From Streptomyces sp. GQFP (GTDB lineage Bacteria; Actinomycetota; Actinomycetes; Streptomycetales; Streptomycetaceae), in the NCBI RefSeq assembly GCF_021545335.1, contig NZ_CP089312.1, forward strand, positions 7,564,001 to 7,628,000: DNA of 64,000 nucleotides. The letters are read 5' to 3'. Within the stretch, counting starts at the first letter, position 1. Each line of letters starts with the position of its first letter. The notes beneath the pieces were generated by a model. The model saw nothing but the letters and a program-made list of their open reading frames with translations, made no database searches and was not told the origin of the DNA. The translations under genes were made by a program, and so were the position numbers. Positions 33,838 through 42,050 of this stretch are shown here, one piece after another.

Positions 33838-34006
33838 GCCGTCGTTTACCGGCCAAACCAAGGGTGGGTCATGGGCAGGTCTGGTCCTGGGTACTGACTC
33901 CGCATCAACAATGTGGCTAACATCACGCCAGCGCGGCAGTGTTGCCGGTGGGGGTACCTCCCGCGCCCTGCAACAGGCAGTGGGGGGTAGCTACCGGAGG
34001 TGCGAC

Positions 34007-34729
34007 GTGCTCCAAGGACGGGGACGAGGCAGTCGAGACGGTCGTGGCGTACGTGTCGTACGCAGGGGCCGGACAGCACGCGTCCTGGGCTCCCGAACGG
34101 TCTGGACGGGCGTCGGAGACGGCGAGTTCTTCTGCCCCGGCTGCGGCGGGGACCGCAACTACCAGCGCCTGACCGGCCGCCGCCGCTTCACCCTCCTCGG
34201 CGTACCGGTCCTCCCGCGCGGCGAGACCGGGCCGGTCGTCGAATGCGCGGCCTGCCAGTGCCACTTCGGCACGGACGTCCTCGACCACCCCACCACGACC
34301 CGCTTCTCCGCGATGCTCCGCGACGCGGTCCACACGGTCGCCCTCGCGGTCCTCGCCGCCGGCGGCACCCACGCCCGCCACACCCTGGAGACAGCGGTGA
34401 CGGGCGTCCGCGCGGCCGGCTTCGACGACTGTACGGAGGACCAGCTCGCGGCCCTGGTGGAAGCCCTCGCCGCCGACACGGGCCGTCTCTTCGGCCCCCC
34501 GTGCGGCCCCGGCCTCGCCATAGAGCTCCACGAGGCGCTGGACCCCCTGGCCCCGCACCTCGCCGCCCCCGGCCGCGAATCGATCCTGCTGCAGGGCGCC
34601 CGCATCGCCCTGGCCGACGGCCCGTACACCCCGGCGGAACGCGACGTCCTGACGACGGTCGGCGCTGCGCTGACGATCTGCGGGGACGATGTGACCCGGC
34701 TGCTGGCGGCGGCGCGTACGCCGTCCTGA
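34007..34729 (+). CDS. TerB-family protein with N-terminal zinc ribbon
   Basis: A 240-residue cytoplasmic protein. The N-terminal CPGCGGDRNYQR and CAACQCHFG pairs form a zinc ribbon. The rest is helical and matches the TerB tellurite-resistance fold, with LLQGARIALADGPYTPAERD as the typical acidic metal-binding segment. TerB-like proteins act in membrane-stress or metal responses; no other ter genes are near. GTG 34007 was chosen because GGAGG lies 6 bp upstream; a longer upstream reading frame has no coding character. The 34731-34901 gene converges on its 3' end. Confidence 0.82.
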   Translation: MLQGRGRGSRDGRGVRVVRRGRTARVLGSRTVWTGVGDGEFFCPGCGGDRNYQRLTGRRRFTLLGVPVLPRGETGPVVECAACQCHFGTDVLDHPTTTRFSAMLRDAVHTVALAVLAAGGTHARHTLETAVTGVRAAGFDDCTEDQLAALVEALAADTGRLFGPPCGPGLAIELHEALDPLAPHLAAPGRESILLQGARIALADGPYTPAERDVLTTVGAALTICGDDVTRLLAAARTPS

Positions 34730-34730
34730 G

Positions 34731-34901
34731 TCAGCGCCTGCGGGCGGACCAGCCACTTCCGATTCCCGCGACGTGCAGGGCCAGGACCATCAGGCCGAGC
34801 AGCATGACGTTCGTGGAAGTGAAGACGTCGTTCGTCGACATCTCGGCCGCGTTGATCAGGAACGCGATGAAGAACAGTACTGCTGCGCCTATACCAAGCA
34901 T
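34731..34901 (-). CDS. Small membrane protein (56 aa)
   Basis: A 56-residue ORF, ATG at 34901, with GAGAGGA about 8 bp upstream. It begins MLGIGAAVLFFIAFLINAAE, has a short polar loop (MSTNDVFTSTN), a second helix (VMLLGLMVLALHVAGIG) and a basic end (WSARRR). Two membrane helices with both ends likely inside. From memory, similar short proteins are conserved in Streptomyces. It begins 1 bp after the TerB-family stop, in convergent orientation, and is divergent from the MMPL gene. Function unknown. Confidence 0.75.
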   Translation of the reverse strand: MLGIGAAVLFFIAFLINAAEMSTNDVFTSTNVMLLGLMVLALHVAGIGSGWSARRR

Positions 34902-35093
34902 GGGACGGTTCCTCTCGAAGGGTGGGATTCGAGTGCCCCATCGCCCGGTTCGTACTCCCGGGGGAGTAATCCGGCCCCCGTGTCACCCCCGGCAGTAGCC
35001 CCGAACTCGCCCTCCCGCGCGACGAATCCACCCCCGTCCGACGGAATTCTGGTGAACGTCAGCCAGAAGTCCGGACGAGGGGAGGGTCTCGAC

Positions 35094-37181
35094 ATGGAGG
35101 CCGCAAAGACAGTGACGAGGGCTCGGCGCCGACGAACCGTGCCCTGGCTCGTGCTCGGGCTGTGGATCGGGGTGCTCGCGATCGTGGGGCCGTTCGCGGC
35201 GAAGCTCTCCGAGGTGCAGCACGACCGGATCACCGACTATCTGCCGGCGAACGCCGACTCGACCCAAGTCGCCAGGATCCAGGACCAGTTGCCCGGCGGC
35301 GAGACCACCGAGCTGGTCCTCGTCTACCATCGCGACGGCGGACTCACCCCCGCCGACAAGCGGACGGCCGCCGCACAGGTCGACCGGATCGCCGGCGAAC
35401 ACGTCCTGACGGCCGCCCCGCAGGGCGTACCGTCCGCCGACGGCACCACCCTCATGTACCCGGTGAGCAGCAACGAGCCGGGCACCGACGAGAAGAAGCG
35501 GGACGCCCTCGTGGGCGACGTACGCCAAGTCGCCCACACCGAGGGCGGGTTGGACGTCGAGGTCGGCGGTCCCGGCGCGCTCGCCACCGACGCCTCCGAG
35601 GTCTACGAATCGCTCGGTGGACCGCTGCTCTACACCACCGTCGCCGTCGTCGCCGTCCTGCTGATCCTCATCTACCGCAGCCCGGTGCTGTGGCTGGTGC
35701 CGCTGGTCGTCGTGGGCCTCGCCGACTTCCTGTCGATGGGCGTCGCCTACGGCCTCAACCAGGCCTTCGGCACCACGGTCTCGGGCCAGAGTTCGGCCAT
35801 CATGACGATCCTCGTCTTCGGCGCGGGCACGGACTACGCCCTCCTCCTCGTCTCCCGCTACCGCGAGGAACTACGGCGGATCGAGCGGCCGTACGACGCG
35901 ATGGCCGCCGCCCTGCGCGGCTGCGGGCCCGCCGTCCTCGCCTCCTCCGGCACGGTCGCCGCAGGGGTGCTGTGCCTGCTCGCCGCCGACCTCAACTCCA
36001 GCCGCAGCATGGGCCCGTTGGGCACGGTCGGCGTACTCTGCGCACTGGTCGCGATGCTCACGCTGCTCCCCGCGATCCTCGTCCTGCTCGGCCGCCGGGT
36101 GTTCTGGCCGCTGGTCCCCGCGTACGGCAGCACACCCCAGGCGCGGCGCCGTTCGCTCTTCGCCGCGATGGGCAGTTCGGCTGGTCGGAGGCCCCTGGTG
36201 GTCCTCGCGAGCGGGGCCGTCCTGCTCGGCGCGCTCGCCCTGGGCGCGCTGAACCTGCCAGGACCGGTCAAGCAGGAGGACGCCTTCGTCGACAAACCGG
36301 AGGCTGTCGCCGCGATGCAGACCCTCGCAGCGGCCTACCCCGACCGGGGCACGCAGCCCATCAGCGTCATCACCCCGGCCGGCCGGGCGGACGAGACGCT
36401 CACGACGATCCGGGCCGCCGACGGGATCAGCGACGCGCAGAAGGGACGTACGGGAGACGGCTGGACCGAGATCACCGTCTTCGCGAAGGACGCGCCCCAG
36501 TCGGCCGCCGAGACCGCGACCATCGAGCGGCTGCGGAACGAGCTCAAGGGCTCGTACGTCGGCGGGCCGAGCGCCCAGCAGATCGACCTCGTCGACACCA
36601 ACGCGCGGGACGTGTGGGTGGTCGTACCGATCGTCCTCCTCTCCGTGCTGCTGATCCTGGTCGCGCTGCTGCGGTCGATCGTGGCGCCGCTGATGCTGGT
36701 GGCCGCCGTGGTCGCGGTGTGGGGGGCCGCGCTCGGCATCGGCGGACTGGTGTTCGGGCCGCTGCTCGGCTTCGAGGGCACCGATCCCGGACTCGGGCTG
36801 CTGTCCTTCGTGTTCCTGGTCGCCCTGGGCGTCGACTACGGCATCTTCCTCATGCACCGGATGCGCGAGGAAGCGCTGGGGGGCGCCGAACCGGTGGCGG
36901 CGGCGCTCACCGCGCTGCGGACGACGGGCGGGGTCATCGCCTCCGCCGGACTGGTCCTCGCCGCTACCTTCGCGGTGCTGACGAACATGGGGCTGGTGCA
37001 GTTGGTCGAACTGGGGTTCGTGATCGCGGTCGGGGTGCTGCTCGACACGTTCCTCGTCCGGACGTATCTGGTGACGAGCGCGAGCGTGGCGCTGGGGAGG
37101 CGGGTGTGGTGGCCGGGGGCGCTGTCCCGGAAGCCGGACCCGGACGCCGTACGACAGGAACGCCAGCCGGAACCCGTATGA
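35094..37181 (+). CDS. MMPL family transporter
   Basis: A 695-residue membrane protein with duplicated MMPL domains. Helix 1 follows a basic N-terminus (TRARRRRTVPW); first-half signature GAGTDYALLLVSRYREEL, second-half LGVDYGIFLMHRMREE. It probably exports lipids or a hydrophobic compound by proton antiport. ATG 35094 is preceded by GGGAGGG. The two-component pair follows, but a strong hairpin lies between, so co-transcription is doubtful. It is not closely similar by eye to the 24.6 kb MMPL protein outside the motif regions. Confidence 0.9.
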   Translation: MEAAKTVTRARRRRTVPWLVLGLWIGVLAIVGPFAAKLSEVQHDRITDYLPANADSTQVARIQDQLPGGETTELVLVYHRDGGLTPADKRTAAAQVDRIAGEHVLTAAPQGVPSADGTTLMYPVSSNEPGTDEKKRDALVGDVRQVAHTEGGLDVEVGGPGALATDASEVYESLGGPLLYTTVAVVAVLLILIYRSPVLWLVPLVVVGLADFLSMGVAYGLNQAFGTTVSGQSSAIMTILVFGAGTDYALLLVSRYREELRRIERPYDAMAAALRGCGPAVLASSGTVAAGVLCLLAADLNSSRSMGPLGTVGVLCALVAMLTLLPAILVLLGRRVFWPLVPAYGSTPQARRRSLFAAMGSSAGRRPLVVLASGAVLLGALALGALNLPGPVKQEDAFVDKPEAVAAMQTLAAAYPDRGTQPISVITPAGRADETLTTIRAADGISDAQKGRTGDGWTEITVFAKDAPQSAAETATIERLRNELKGSYVGGPSAQQIDLVDTNARDVWVVVPIVLLSVLLILVALLRSIVAPLMLVAAVVAVWGAALGIGGLVFGPLLGFEGTDPGLGLLSFVFLVALGVDYGIFLMHRMREEALGGAEPVAAALTALRTTGGVIASAGLVLAATFAVLTNMGLVQLVELGFVIAVGVLLDTFLVRTYLVTSASVALGRRVWWPGALSRKPDPDAVRQERQPEPV

Positions 37182-37198
37182 GATCCGTCGTACGAGCG

Positions 37199-37233
37199 AG
37201 CGGGCGCCCCTCCCTGCCGGAGGGGCGCCCGCT
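37199..37233 (+). terminator. Perfect hairpin between MMPL and histidine kinase genes
   Basis: A perfect 15-bp stem, AGCGGGCGCCCCTCC (37199-37213) against GGAGGGGCGCCCGCT (37219-37233), with loop CTGCC. It starts 18 bp after the MMPL stop and ends 16 bp before the kinase GTG. It favours separate transcripts and argues against a kinase start at the ATG overlapping the MMPL stop. Confidence 0.75.
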
Positions 37234-37249
37234 GACGGAGGATGAACCC

Positions 37250-38488
37250 GTGCAGCCAACCACCGGAAGAGCGGCCCGCGTTGGATGGGGCGAGCGGATC
37301 ATGGCCGCGATCATCCGCGACCCCCGCAGCGCCCCGCACGCGACCCGCAACGACGCGCTGCTGGCCCTGACGACCGCGGTCGCCGGTACGGCCATGGCCC
37401 TGTTCGTCGACGACGGCCGCCGCCCCGACGCACTCGGCTGGACACTGCTGCTGGCCCTCCAGGTGCCGCTGGTGTGGCGCAGACGCCGCCCGATGCCGGT
37501 CCTCGCGGTGGTGGTGGCGCTGGTCGTGCCGTACCACGCCCTGGACAACAACCACTCGGCGCCGATCCCGGCCACGTTCGTCGCCCTCTACACGGTCGCG
37601 GTCACCGGCCGCCCCCTGCGCACGCTGCTGACCGGCACGGCGATCCTGGTCATCTCCATGGCGGTGATGCTGCCCCTGGACACCGAACAGGCGATCGAAG
37701 TCCTGTACGTCTTCGGCTGGATCGCCGCCGTCCTGTTCGTCGGCATCGACGTCCGCTTCTACCGCGCGTACGTGTCCGCCATCGTCGAGCGCGCCGAGCG
37801 GGCCGAACGCACACGCGAGGAGGAGGCCCGCCGCCGGGTCGCGGAGGAACGCCTGCGCGTGGCCCGTGACCTGCATGATCTGCTGGCCCACACCATCACC
37901 CTGGTGGGGGTCCAGACCTCGGTGGCTGCCCATGTCCTGGCCGCCGATCCGGACCGCCTGGACCGGACGGCGGTCGCGAAGGCCCTGGACGACATCGCCG
38001 AGACCTGCCGAACGGCACGCGGTGAGCTGCGTACGACGCTGGAGGTACTGCGGGAGGGCCAGGGCACGGGAGACACCCGCGGCCCGCTGCCGGGCCTGGC
38101 CGGCCTGCCCGACCTCGCGGAGACCGCACGGGTGGCGGGCGCGAAGGTCGAACTGGCGGTACGGGCGGACGCCGTACCCCCGGCGGTCGGCGCGGCGGCC
38201 TACCGCATAGTCCAGGAGGCGCTCACGAACGCCGTACGGCACGGAGGGCGGGAGGAGCTGACGGTACGGGTGCGGCTGTACGGGGGCGAGGGCGCGCTGC
38301 GGGTGGAGGTGACGGACGACGGGGTCGGGGGCGGGGAGGATACGTCTGAGGGTGGTTTCGGGCTGGTCGGGATGCGGGAACGGGCGCGGAGTGTCGGCGG
38401 CACGCTGGACGCCGGCCCGGGGGAGGACGGGGGGTTCAGGGTGAACGCGGTACTGCCGTTGCCGGTGAACAGGGAGGGGGTCAGGTGA
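37250..38488 (+). CDS. Sensor histidine kinase (NarL-type two-component system)
   Basis: A 412-residue kinase. Four or so membrane helices (about 25-165) precede a short coiled coil (ERAERAERTREEEARRRVAEE). The HisKA_3 motif is VARDLHDLLAHTITLVGVQ with phospho-acceptor H209. The HATPase domain has ALTNAVRHGG (N box) and VTDDGVGGG, then GFGLVGMRERARSVGG. GTG 37250 was chosen because GGAGG lies 8 bp upstream and the hairpin at 37199-37233 precedes it; an upstream ATG at 37178 is possible. The response regulator overlaps by 4 bp. No extracellular sensor domain, so the signal is probably membrane-borne. Confidence 0.92.
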   Translation: MQPTTGRAARVGWGERIMAAIIRDPRSAPHATRNDALLALTTAVAGTAMALFVDDGRRPDALGWTLLLALQVPLVWRRRRPMPVLAVVVALVVPYHALDNNHSAPIPATFVALYTVAVTGRPLRTLLTGTAILVISMAVMLPLDTEQAIEVLYVFGWIAAVLFVGIDVRFYRAYVSAIVERAERAERTREEEARRRVAEERLRVARDLHDLLAHTITLVGVQTSVAAHVLAADPDRLDRTAVAKALDDIAETCRTARGELRTTLEVLREGQGTGDTRGPLPGLAGLPDLAETARVAGAKVELAVRADAVPPAVGAAAYRIVQEALTNAVRHGGREELTVRVRLYGGEGALRVEVTDDGVGGGEDTSEGGFGLVGMRERARSVGGTLDAGPGEDGGFRVNAVLPLPVNREGVR

Positions 38489-39156
38489 CCGCCATTCGCG
38501 TACTGCTCGCGGACGACCAGACCCTCGTACGGGCGGCGTTCGCGATGCTCGTCGAGTCGGCGCCGGGCATGGAGGTCGTAGGACAGGCGGGTACGGGCCG
38601 GCAGGCCGTCGAACTGGCCCGCAGCGCCCGCGCCGACCTGGTCGTCATGGACATCCGCATGCCCGACCTCGACGGTATCGAGGCGACCCGGCTGATCGCC
38701 GCCGACGAGGATCTGGCGGGCGTGAAGGTGCTGGTCCTGACGACGTACGACACGGACGAGCACGTGGTGGAGGCGCTGCGCGCGGGCGCGTCGGGGTTCC
38801 TGGTCAAGGACACGAAACCGGCGGAACTCCTGGACGCGATCCGCACGGTGGCGGCGGGAGAGGCCCTGCTCTCCCCGGGCCCGACGGCGAGCCTGATCGC
38901 CCGTCTGCTGCGCAGCGCCGAGGCGCCGACGCCGACGGGCGGCCCCGAATGCCTGACGGAACGGGAACGCGGGGTGCTGAGGCTGGTCGCCCGGGGCCTC
39001 AACAACACGGAGATCGCGGAGACCCTGGGCCTGAGCCCGCTGACCGCGAAGACCCACGTCAGCCGGATCATGGGGAAGCTGGGCGCGCGGGACCGGGCGC
39101 AACTGGTGATCGTGGCGTACGAGTCGGGGTTGGTGACGCCGGGGGGAGTGGCGTAG
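38485..39156 (+). CDS. NarL/LuxR-family response regulator
   Basis: A 223-residue regulator. The receiver domain has the acidic pair in VLLADDQ (residues 10-11), phospho-acceptor D56 in VVMDIRMPDLDG and Lys in FLVKDTKPAE. The LuxR-type helix-turn-helix is LTERERGVLRLVARGLNNTE to LTAKTHVSRIMGKL. Its GTG overlaps the kinase stop (GTGA), so the two form a two-component operon. The target is unknown; the MMPL exporter upstream or the sialidase downstream are candidates by position only. Confidence 0.94.
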   Translation: MTAIRVLLADDQTLVRAAFAMLVESAPGMEVVGQAGTGRQAVELARSARADLVVMDIRMPDLDGIEATRLIAADEDLAGVKVLVLTTYDTDEHVVEALRAGASGFLVKDTKPAELLDAIRTVAAGEALLSPGPTASLIARLLRSAEAPTPTGGPECLTERERGVLRLVARGLNNTEIAETLGLSPLTAKTHVSRIMGKLGARDRAQLVIVAYESGLVTPGGVA

Positions 39157-39187
39157 AGGGGAGTGGCGTAGAGGGGAGTGGCGCAAA
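39143..39187 (+). repeat. Three 15-bp tandem repeats over the regulator stop codon
   Basis: Units GGGGAGTGGCGTAGA, GGGGAGTGGCGTAGA and GGGGAGTGGCGCAAA follow each other. The first contains the TAG stop of the response regulator; the second repeats it in frame. Probably a recent slippage expansion. Confidence 0.8.
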
Positions 39188-39313
39188 GGGGTGTGGTGGC
39201 GTGCGGGTACGTATGTTCCGTACGTGCTACGAGTGGTGACGATCCGTCAGCGGAGTTACTGTCGCATCGAGTTGCACGGGCACACCCCCCATTCCACTCC
39301 GCAAGGGAGAGCG

Positions 39314-40558
39314 ATGACGCCCCTGAGCCGTACGCTGCTCGCCGCGACCACCGGCGCGGCCCTGATCACCGGCACCGGAATCGCCACCGACCTCACCGCG
39401 ACGAAGGCCCGGGCCGCGGCCACCCGCTCGTACTGCACGTCATCGGTCCCCTACACGGCGGGCAAGGGCGGCTACGACACCTACCGCATCCCGGCCACGG
39501 TCATGACCCGCAAGGGCACCCTCCTGGCCTTCGCCGAGGGCAGACACGACGGCGCGGGGGACAGCGGCAACATCGACGTGGTCCTGCGCCGCTCCACGGA
39601 CGGCGGCTGCACCTGGGGCCCGCTGTCGGTGGTCGCGGCCGGGAACGGTGACACGCGGGGCAATCCGGCGCCGGTGGTGGACCAGCGGACGGGCCGGATC
39701 GTGCTGGTGACGTCGTACAACTCCGGCGCGGTGACGGAGGCCCAGATCATGCGGGGTGAGGCGACGCCGGAGCAGAGCCGCAGGGTCTTCGTCCAGACGA
39801 GCACCAGCGTGAGCGACGGACGCCGTTTCACGCGCCCGAGAGACATCACGGCCCAGACGAAGCTCCCGAACTGGCGCTGGTACGCGACGGGTCCGGGCCA
39901 TGCGGTGTATCTGACTCGCGGCCCGCACGCGGGCCGGATCGTGATCCCGGCCAACCACTCGGCAGCCCCGCCGACGGGTTCGACGGACACGGGCCAGGAG
40001 TCCAAGTACTACGGCGGCCACGCGATCTACAGCGACAACGCGGGCCGCACCTGGCGCTTGGGCTTCGTGGACGACTCGTACGACGGCATCGAGAACGCCA
40101 ACGAGACGAGCGCGGCCCAACTCCCGGACGGCAGGCTGTACTTCTCGTCGAGGGATCAGAACGGAGTGGCGCTCGGGAATCGCCTGGATTCCTATTCCAG
40201 TGACGGCGCGAAGTCCCTGGACCGCCCGTACACGGTCCAGTCGACGCTGAACGACGTCCCGATCGTGCAGGGGAGTGTGCTTCAACTCCAGGGAGGTTCG
40301 GGCGCGTTGCTGTTCTCGGGGCCTTCGGAACCCACGGCACGGCGGTCGATGGCGATCTGGCGGAGCGGGGACGGCGGAGAGACGTTCACCAAGGTGCTGA
40401 CGTTGTCGAACCGCCGGGCGGCCTACTCGGACCTGGTGCGGGTGGACCGGCGGTTGGTGGGGGTGCTGTACGAGACGGGGACCGACGGGACGTACGAGTC
40501 GATCGAGTTCCGGCGGGTGGGGGTGGGGACGGTGTCGTCAGGAGTCCCTGCGCCGTAA
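39314..40558 (+). CDS. Secreted sialidase (GH33-type exo-alpha-sialidase)
   Basis: A 414-residue exported enzyme: signal peptide to about residue 37 (SRTLLAATTGAALITGTGIA, ARAAA). The arginine-triad motif is GGYDTYRIPATV; Asp boxes STDGGCTWG, SDNAGRTWR and SGDGGETF mark the six-bladed propeller; the AEGRHDGAGDSGNIDVV segment holds the acid/base Asp, ENANETSAAQLPDG the catalytic Glu, and RRAAYSDL the likely nucleophile Tyr. It removes terminal sialic acids from glycans outside the cell. ATG 39314 follows AAGGGAG. No carbohydrate-binding module, so shorter than many Streptomyces sialidases. Confidence 0.88.
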   Translation: MTPLSRTLLAATTGAALITGTGIATDLTATKARAAATRSYCTSSVPYTAGKGGYDTYRIPATVMTRKGTLLAFAEGRHDGAGDSGNIDVVLRRSTDGGCTWGPLSVVAAGNGDTRGNPAPVVDQRTGRIVLVTSYNSGAVTEAQIMRGEATPEQSRRVFVQTSTSVSDGRRFTRPRDITAQTKLPNWRWYATGPGHAVYLTRGPHAGRIVIPANHSAAPPTGSTDTGQESKYYGGHAIYSDNAGRTWRLGFVDDSYDGIENANETSAAQLPDGRLYFSSRDQNGVALGNRLDSYSSDGAKSLDRPYTVQSTLNDVPIVQGSVLQLQGGSGALLFSGPSEPTARRSMAIWRSGDGGETFTKVLTLSNRRAAYSDLVRVDRRLVGVLYETGTDGTYESIEFRRVGVGTVSSGVPAP

Positions 40559-41938
40559 CGCGTACAGCGTGGGGACTTGGCGGCTCTCCAGCGTGTTTTC
40601 GGAGGACTGCGGGAACGGCATGGCCAGGACGTAGAGCGTGCGGCCGTCCGGGCACGCAATGGCATTACCGCTGGTGGACAGGGGGTGGCGCCAGCGGGTG
40701 GTGCCGGACGCGAGGTCCAGGAAGTTGAGCGTGCCCCGGTTGGTGTACTCCTTGGCGCGGGTGGGCACGCAGACCGTGCCGTCGGTCAGGACGGGGCCCT
40801 CCAAGCTGACGTGGGTCCCCATGTCGCGGGTCCAGCGGCGCCGGCCCGTGTCGGCGTCGAAGACCTGGACGAGATAGGAACCGGTCGTCTCCGGGGGCTC
40901 CTTGCCCCCGGCCAGGACCGTGTCACCGGAGACGCGGAAGGTTCGTACCATGTCGATGTCGGTGTCCGCCTGCCAGCGCAGGCGCCCGGTCGACACGTCG
41001 ACGGCGACGAGGGTGCTGTGGTACTGGTCGCCGTAACGGCGGACCGCCGCGTACAGCGTGCCGCCCACCCGCTGGACGCTGAGTTCGCTGCCGACCGGCA
41101 GGTTCCCCGCCCGCCGCAGGTCCTTCCCCGAAACGGCGTCGAGCGTGACGAACGCGTTGTGCCCCTCGTCGGCGCTGCCGCTGCTGGGGCTCGCGGTCAT
41201 ATGGAGTTCGCGTCCGGCCAGGACCGGGGCGCCCAGGAAGCCTTCCGAGGGGGACTTCCAGCGCAGCGCGCCCGTCGCCAGGTCAAGCGTCCAGGCCATC
41301 GAGCCCTCGGTGAACACCCCGGTGGTCAGGTGCACCAGGCCGTTCCCGGTCACCGGCGCCGATGGCCCCACGGTCTTCGCGGGCAGTCGGGTGCTCCACC
41401 TGACCTGGCCGGACCTGGCGTCGAACGCGTGGACGACGGTGTCCGAGGCCACGGAGACCCTTCCGATCACCACGAGCATGATGTCGCCGGCCGGTGTCGG
41501 GGCGTACTGGGTCAGACCGTCGACCTCACGTTCCCAGAGCATGCGGCCCGAGGACGCCTCGATACCGTTCACCACCGTCCGCCCACCGGTGCGGACCCCG
41601 GTGATACAGACGACATCCGCGCCGAACGCCGGGGCGGACTGGCTGTCGAGGTCCGACAGTGCCTGCCACCGTTTGCCGCCGCGGGACTGCTCCACCGCCG
41701 TGACCCCGCCGAACCCCGACAGATACAGGACTCCGGCGTGCGCGTTCAGCGCCGAGGGATACACCCCGTCCACCGGCTCGGACCAGACCTGCTCCCACGG
41801 CCACTGCTCCGCGTCGCCGTCGAGCAGCCGCCAGGTCCCCACTCCGCCGGCCACCGCCGCGAGTCCCCCGGCCCCCAGCACCATGAACCGCCGCCGCCCG
41901 CCGAACCGTCCCGCCGCCACCCCGTCGGTCACCGTCAT
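40538..41938 (-). CDS. Exported PQQ-like beta-propeller protein
   Basis: A 466-residue protein. The N-terminus GGRRRFMVLGAGGLAAVAGG resembles a twin-arginine signal, so export may use Tat. Repeated blades such as GVLYLSGFGGVTAVEQSRGG, VHAFDARSGQVRWSTRL, AVDVSTGRLRWQADTD and QVFDADTGRRRWTRDM define a PQQ-like (BamB-type) eight-bladed propeller. No PQQ-ligand or catalytic motif is evident; it may be a scaffold or binding protein. ATG 41938 was chosen; a GTG at 41971 is possible. The 3' end overlaps the convergent sialidase gene by 21 bp. Confidence 0.82.
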   Translation of the reverse strand: MTVTDGVAAGRFGGRRRFMVLGAGGLAAVAGGVGTWRLLDGDAEQWPWEQVWSEPVDGVYPSALNAHAGVLYLSGFGGVTAVEQSRGGKRWQALSDLDSQSAPAFGADVVCITGVRTGGRTVVNGIEASSGRMLWEREVDGLTQYAPTPAGDIMLVVIGRVSVASDTVVHAFDARSGQVRWSTRLPAKTVGPSAPVTGNGLVHLTTGVFTEGSMAWTLDLATGALRWKSPSEGFLGAPVLAGRELHMTASPSSGSADEGHNAFVTLDAVSGKDLRRAGNLPVGSELSVQRVGGTLYAAVRRYGDQYHSTLVAVDVSTGRLRWQADTDIDMVRTFRVSGDTVLAGGKEPPETTGSYLVQVFDADTGRRRWTRDMGTHVSLEGPVLTDGTVCVPTRAKEYTNRGTLNFLDLASGTTRWRHPLSTSGNAIACPDGRTLYVLAMPFPQSSENTLESRQVPTLYALRRRDS

Positions 41939-42050
41939 CCCGCCAGCCGCCCCCGCCTCAACCTGCCGCACATGACCTGTCCAGGCCCAGCATTCTCGCG
42001 TGGCGGGGGGCACGGGAAGAAGGACTTGGGCCAACCTGGTTGTCGTACCG

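Noticed and set aside
33797..34006. Longer form of the TerB-family protein
   Set aside because: The upstream codons cover the leuA terminator and lack coding bias; GTG 34007 has an ideal ribosome-binding site.
35162..37249. N-terminal extension of the histidine kinase through the MMPL gene
   Set aside because: It is in another frame of the MMPL gene, with Arg/Pro-rich sequence; the kinase has a good GTG start at 37250.
39143..39187. Tandem repeats as a CRISPR array
   Set aside because: The units are contiguous 15-mers without spacers and no cas genes are present.
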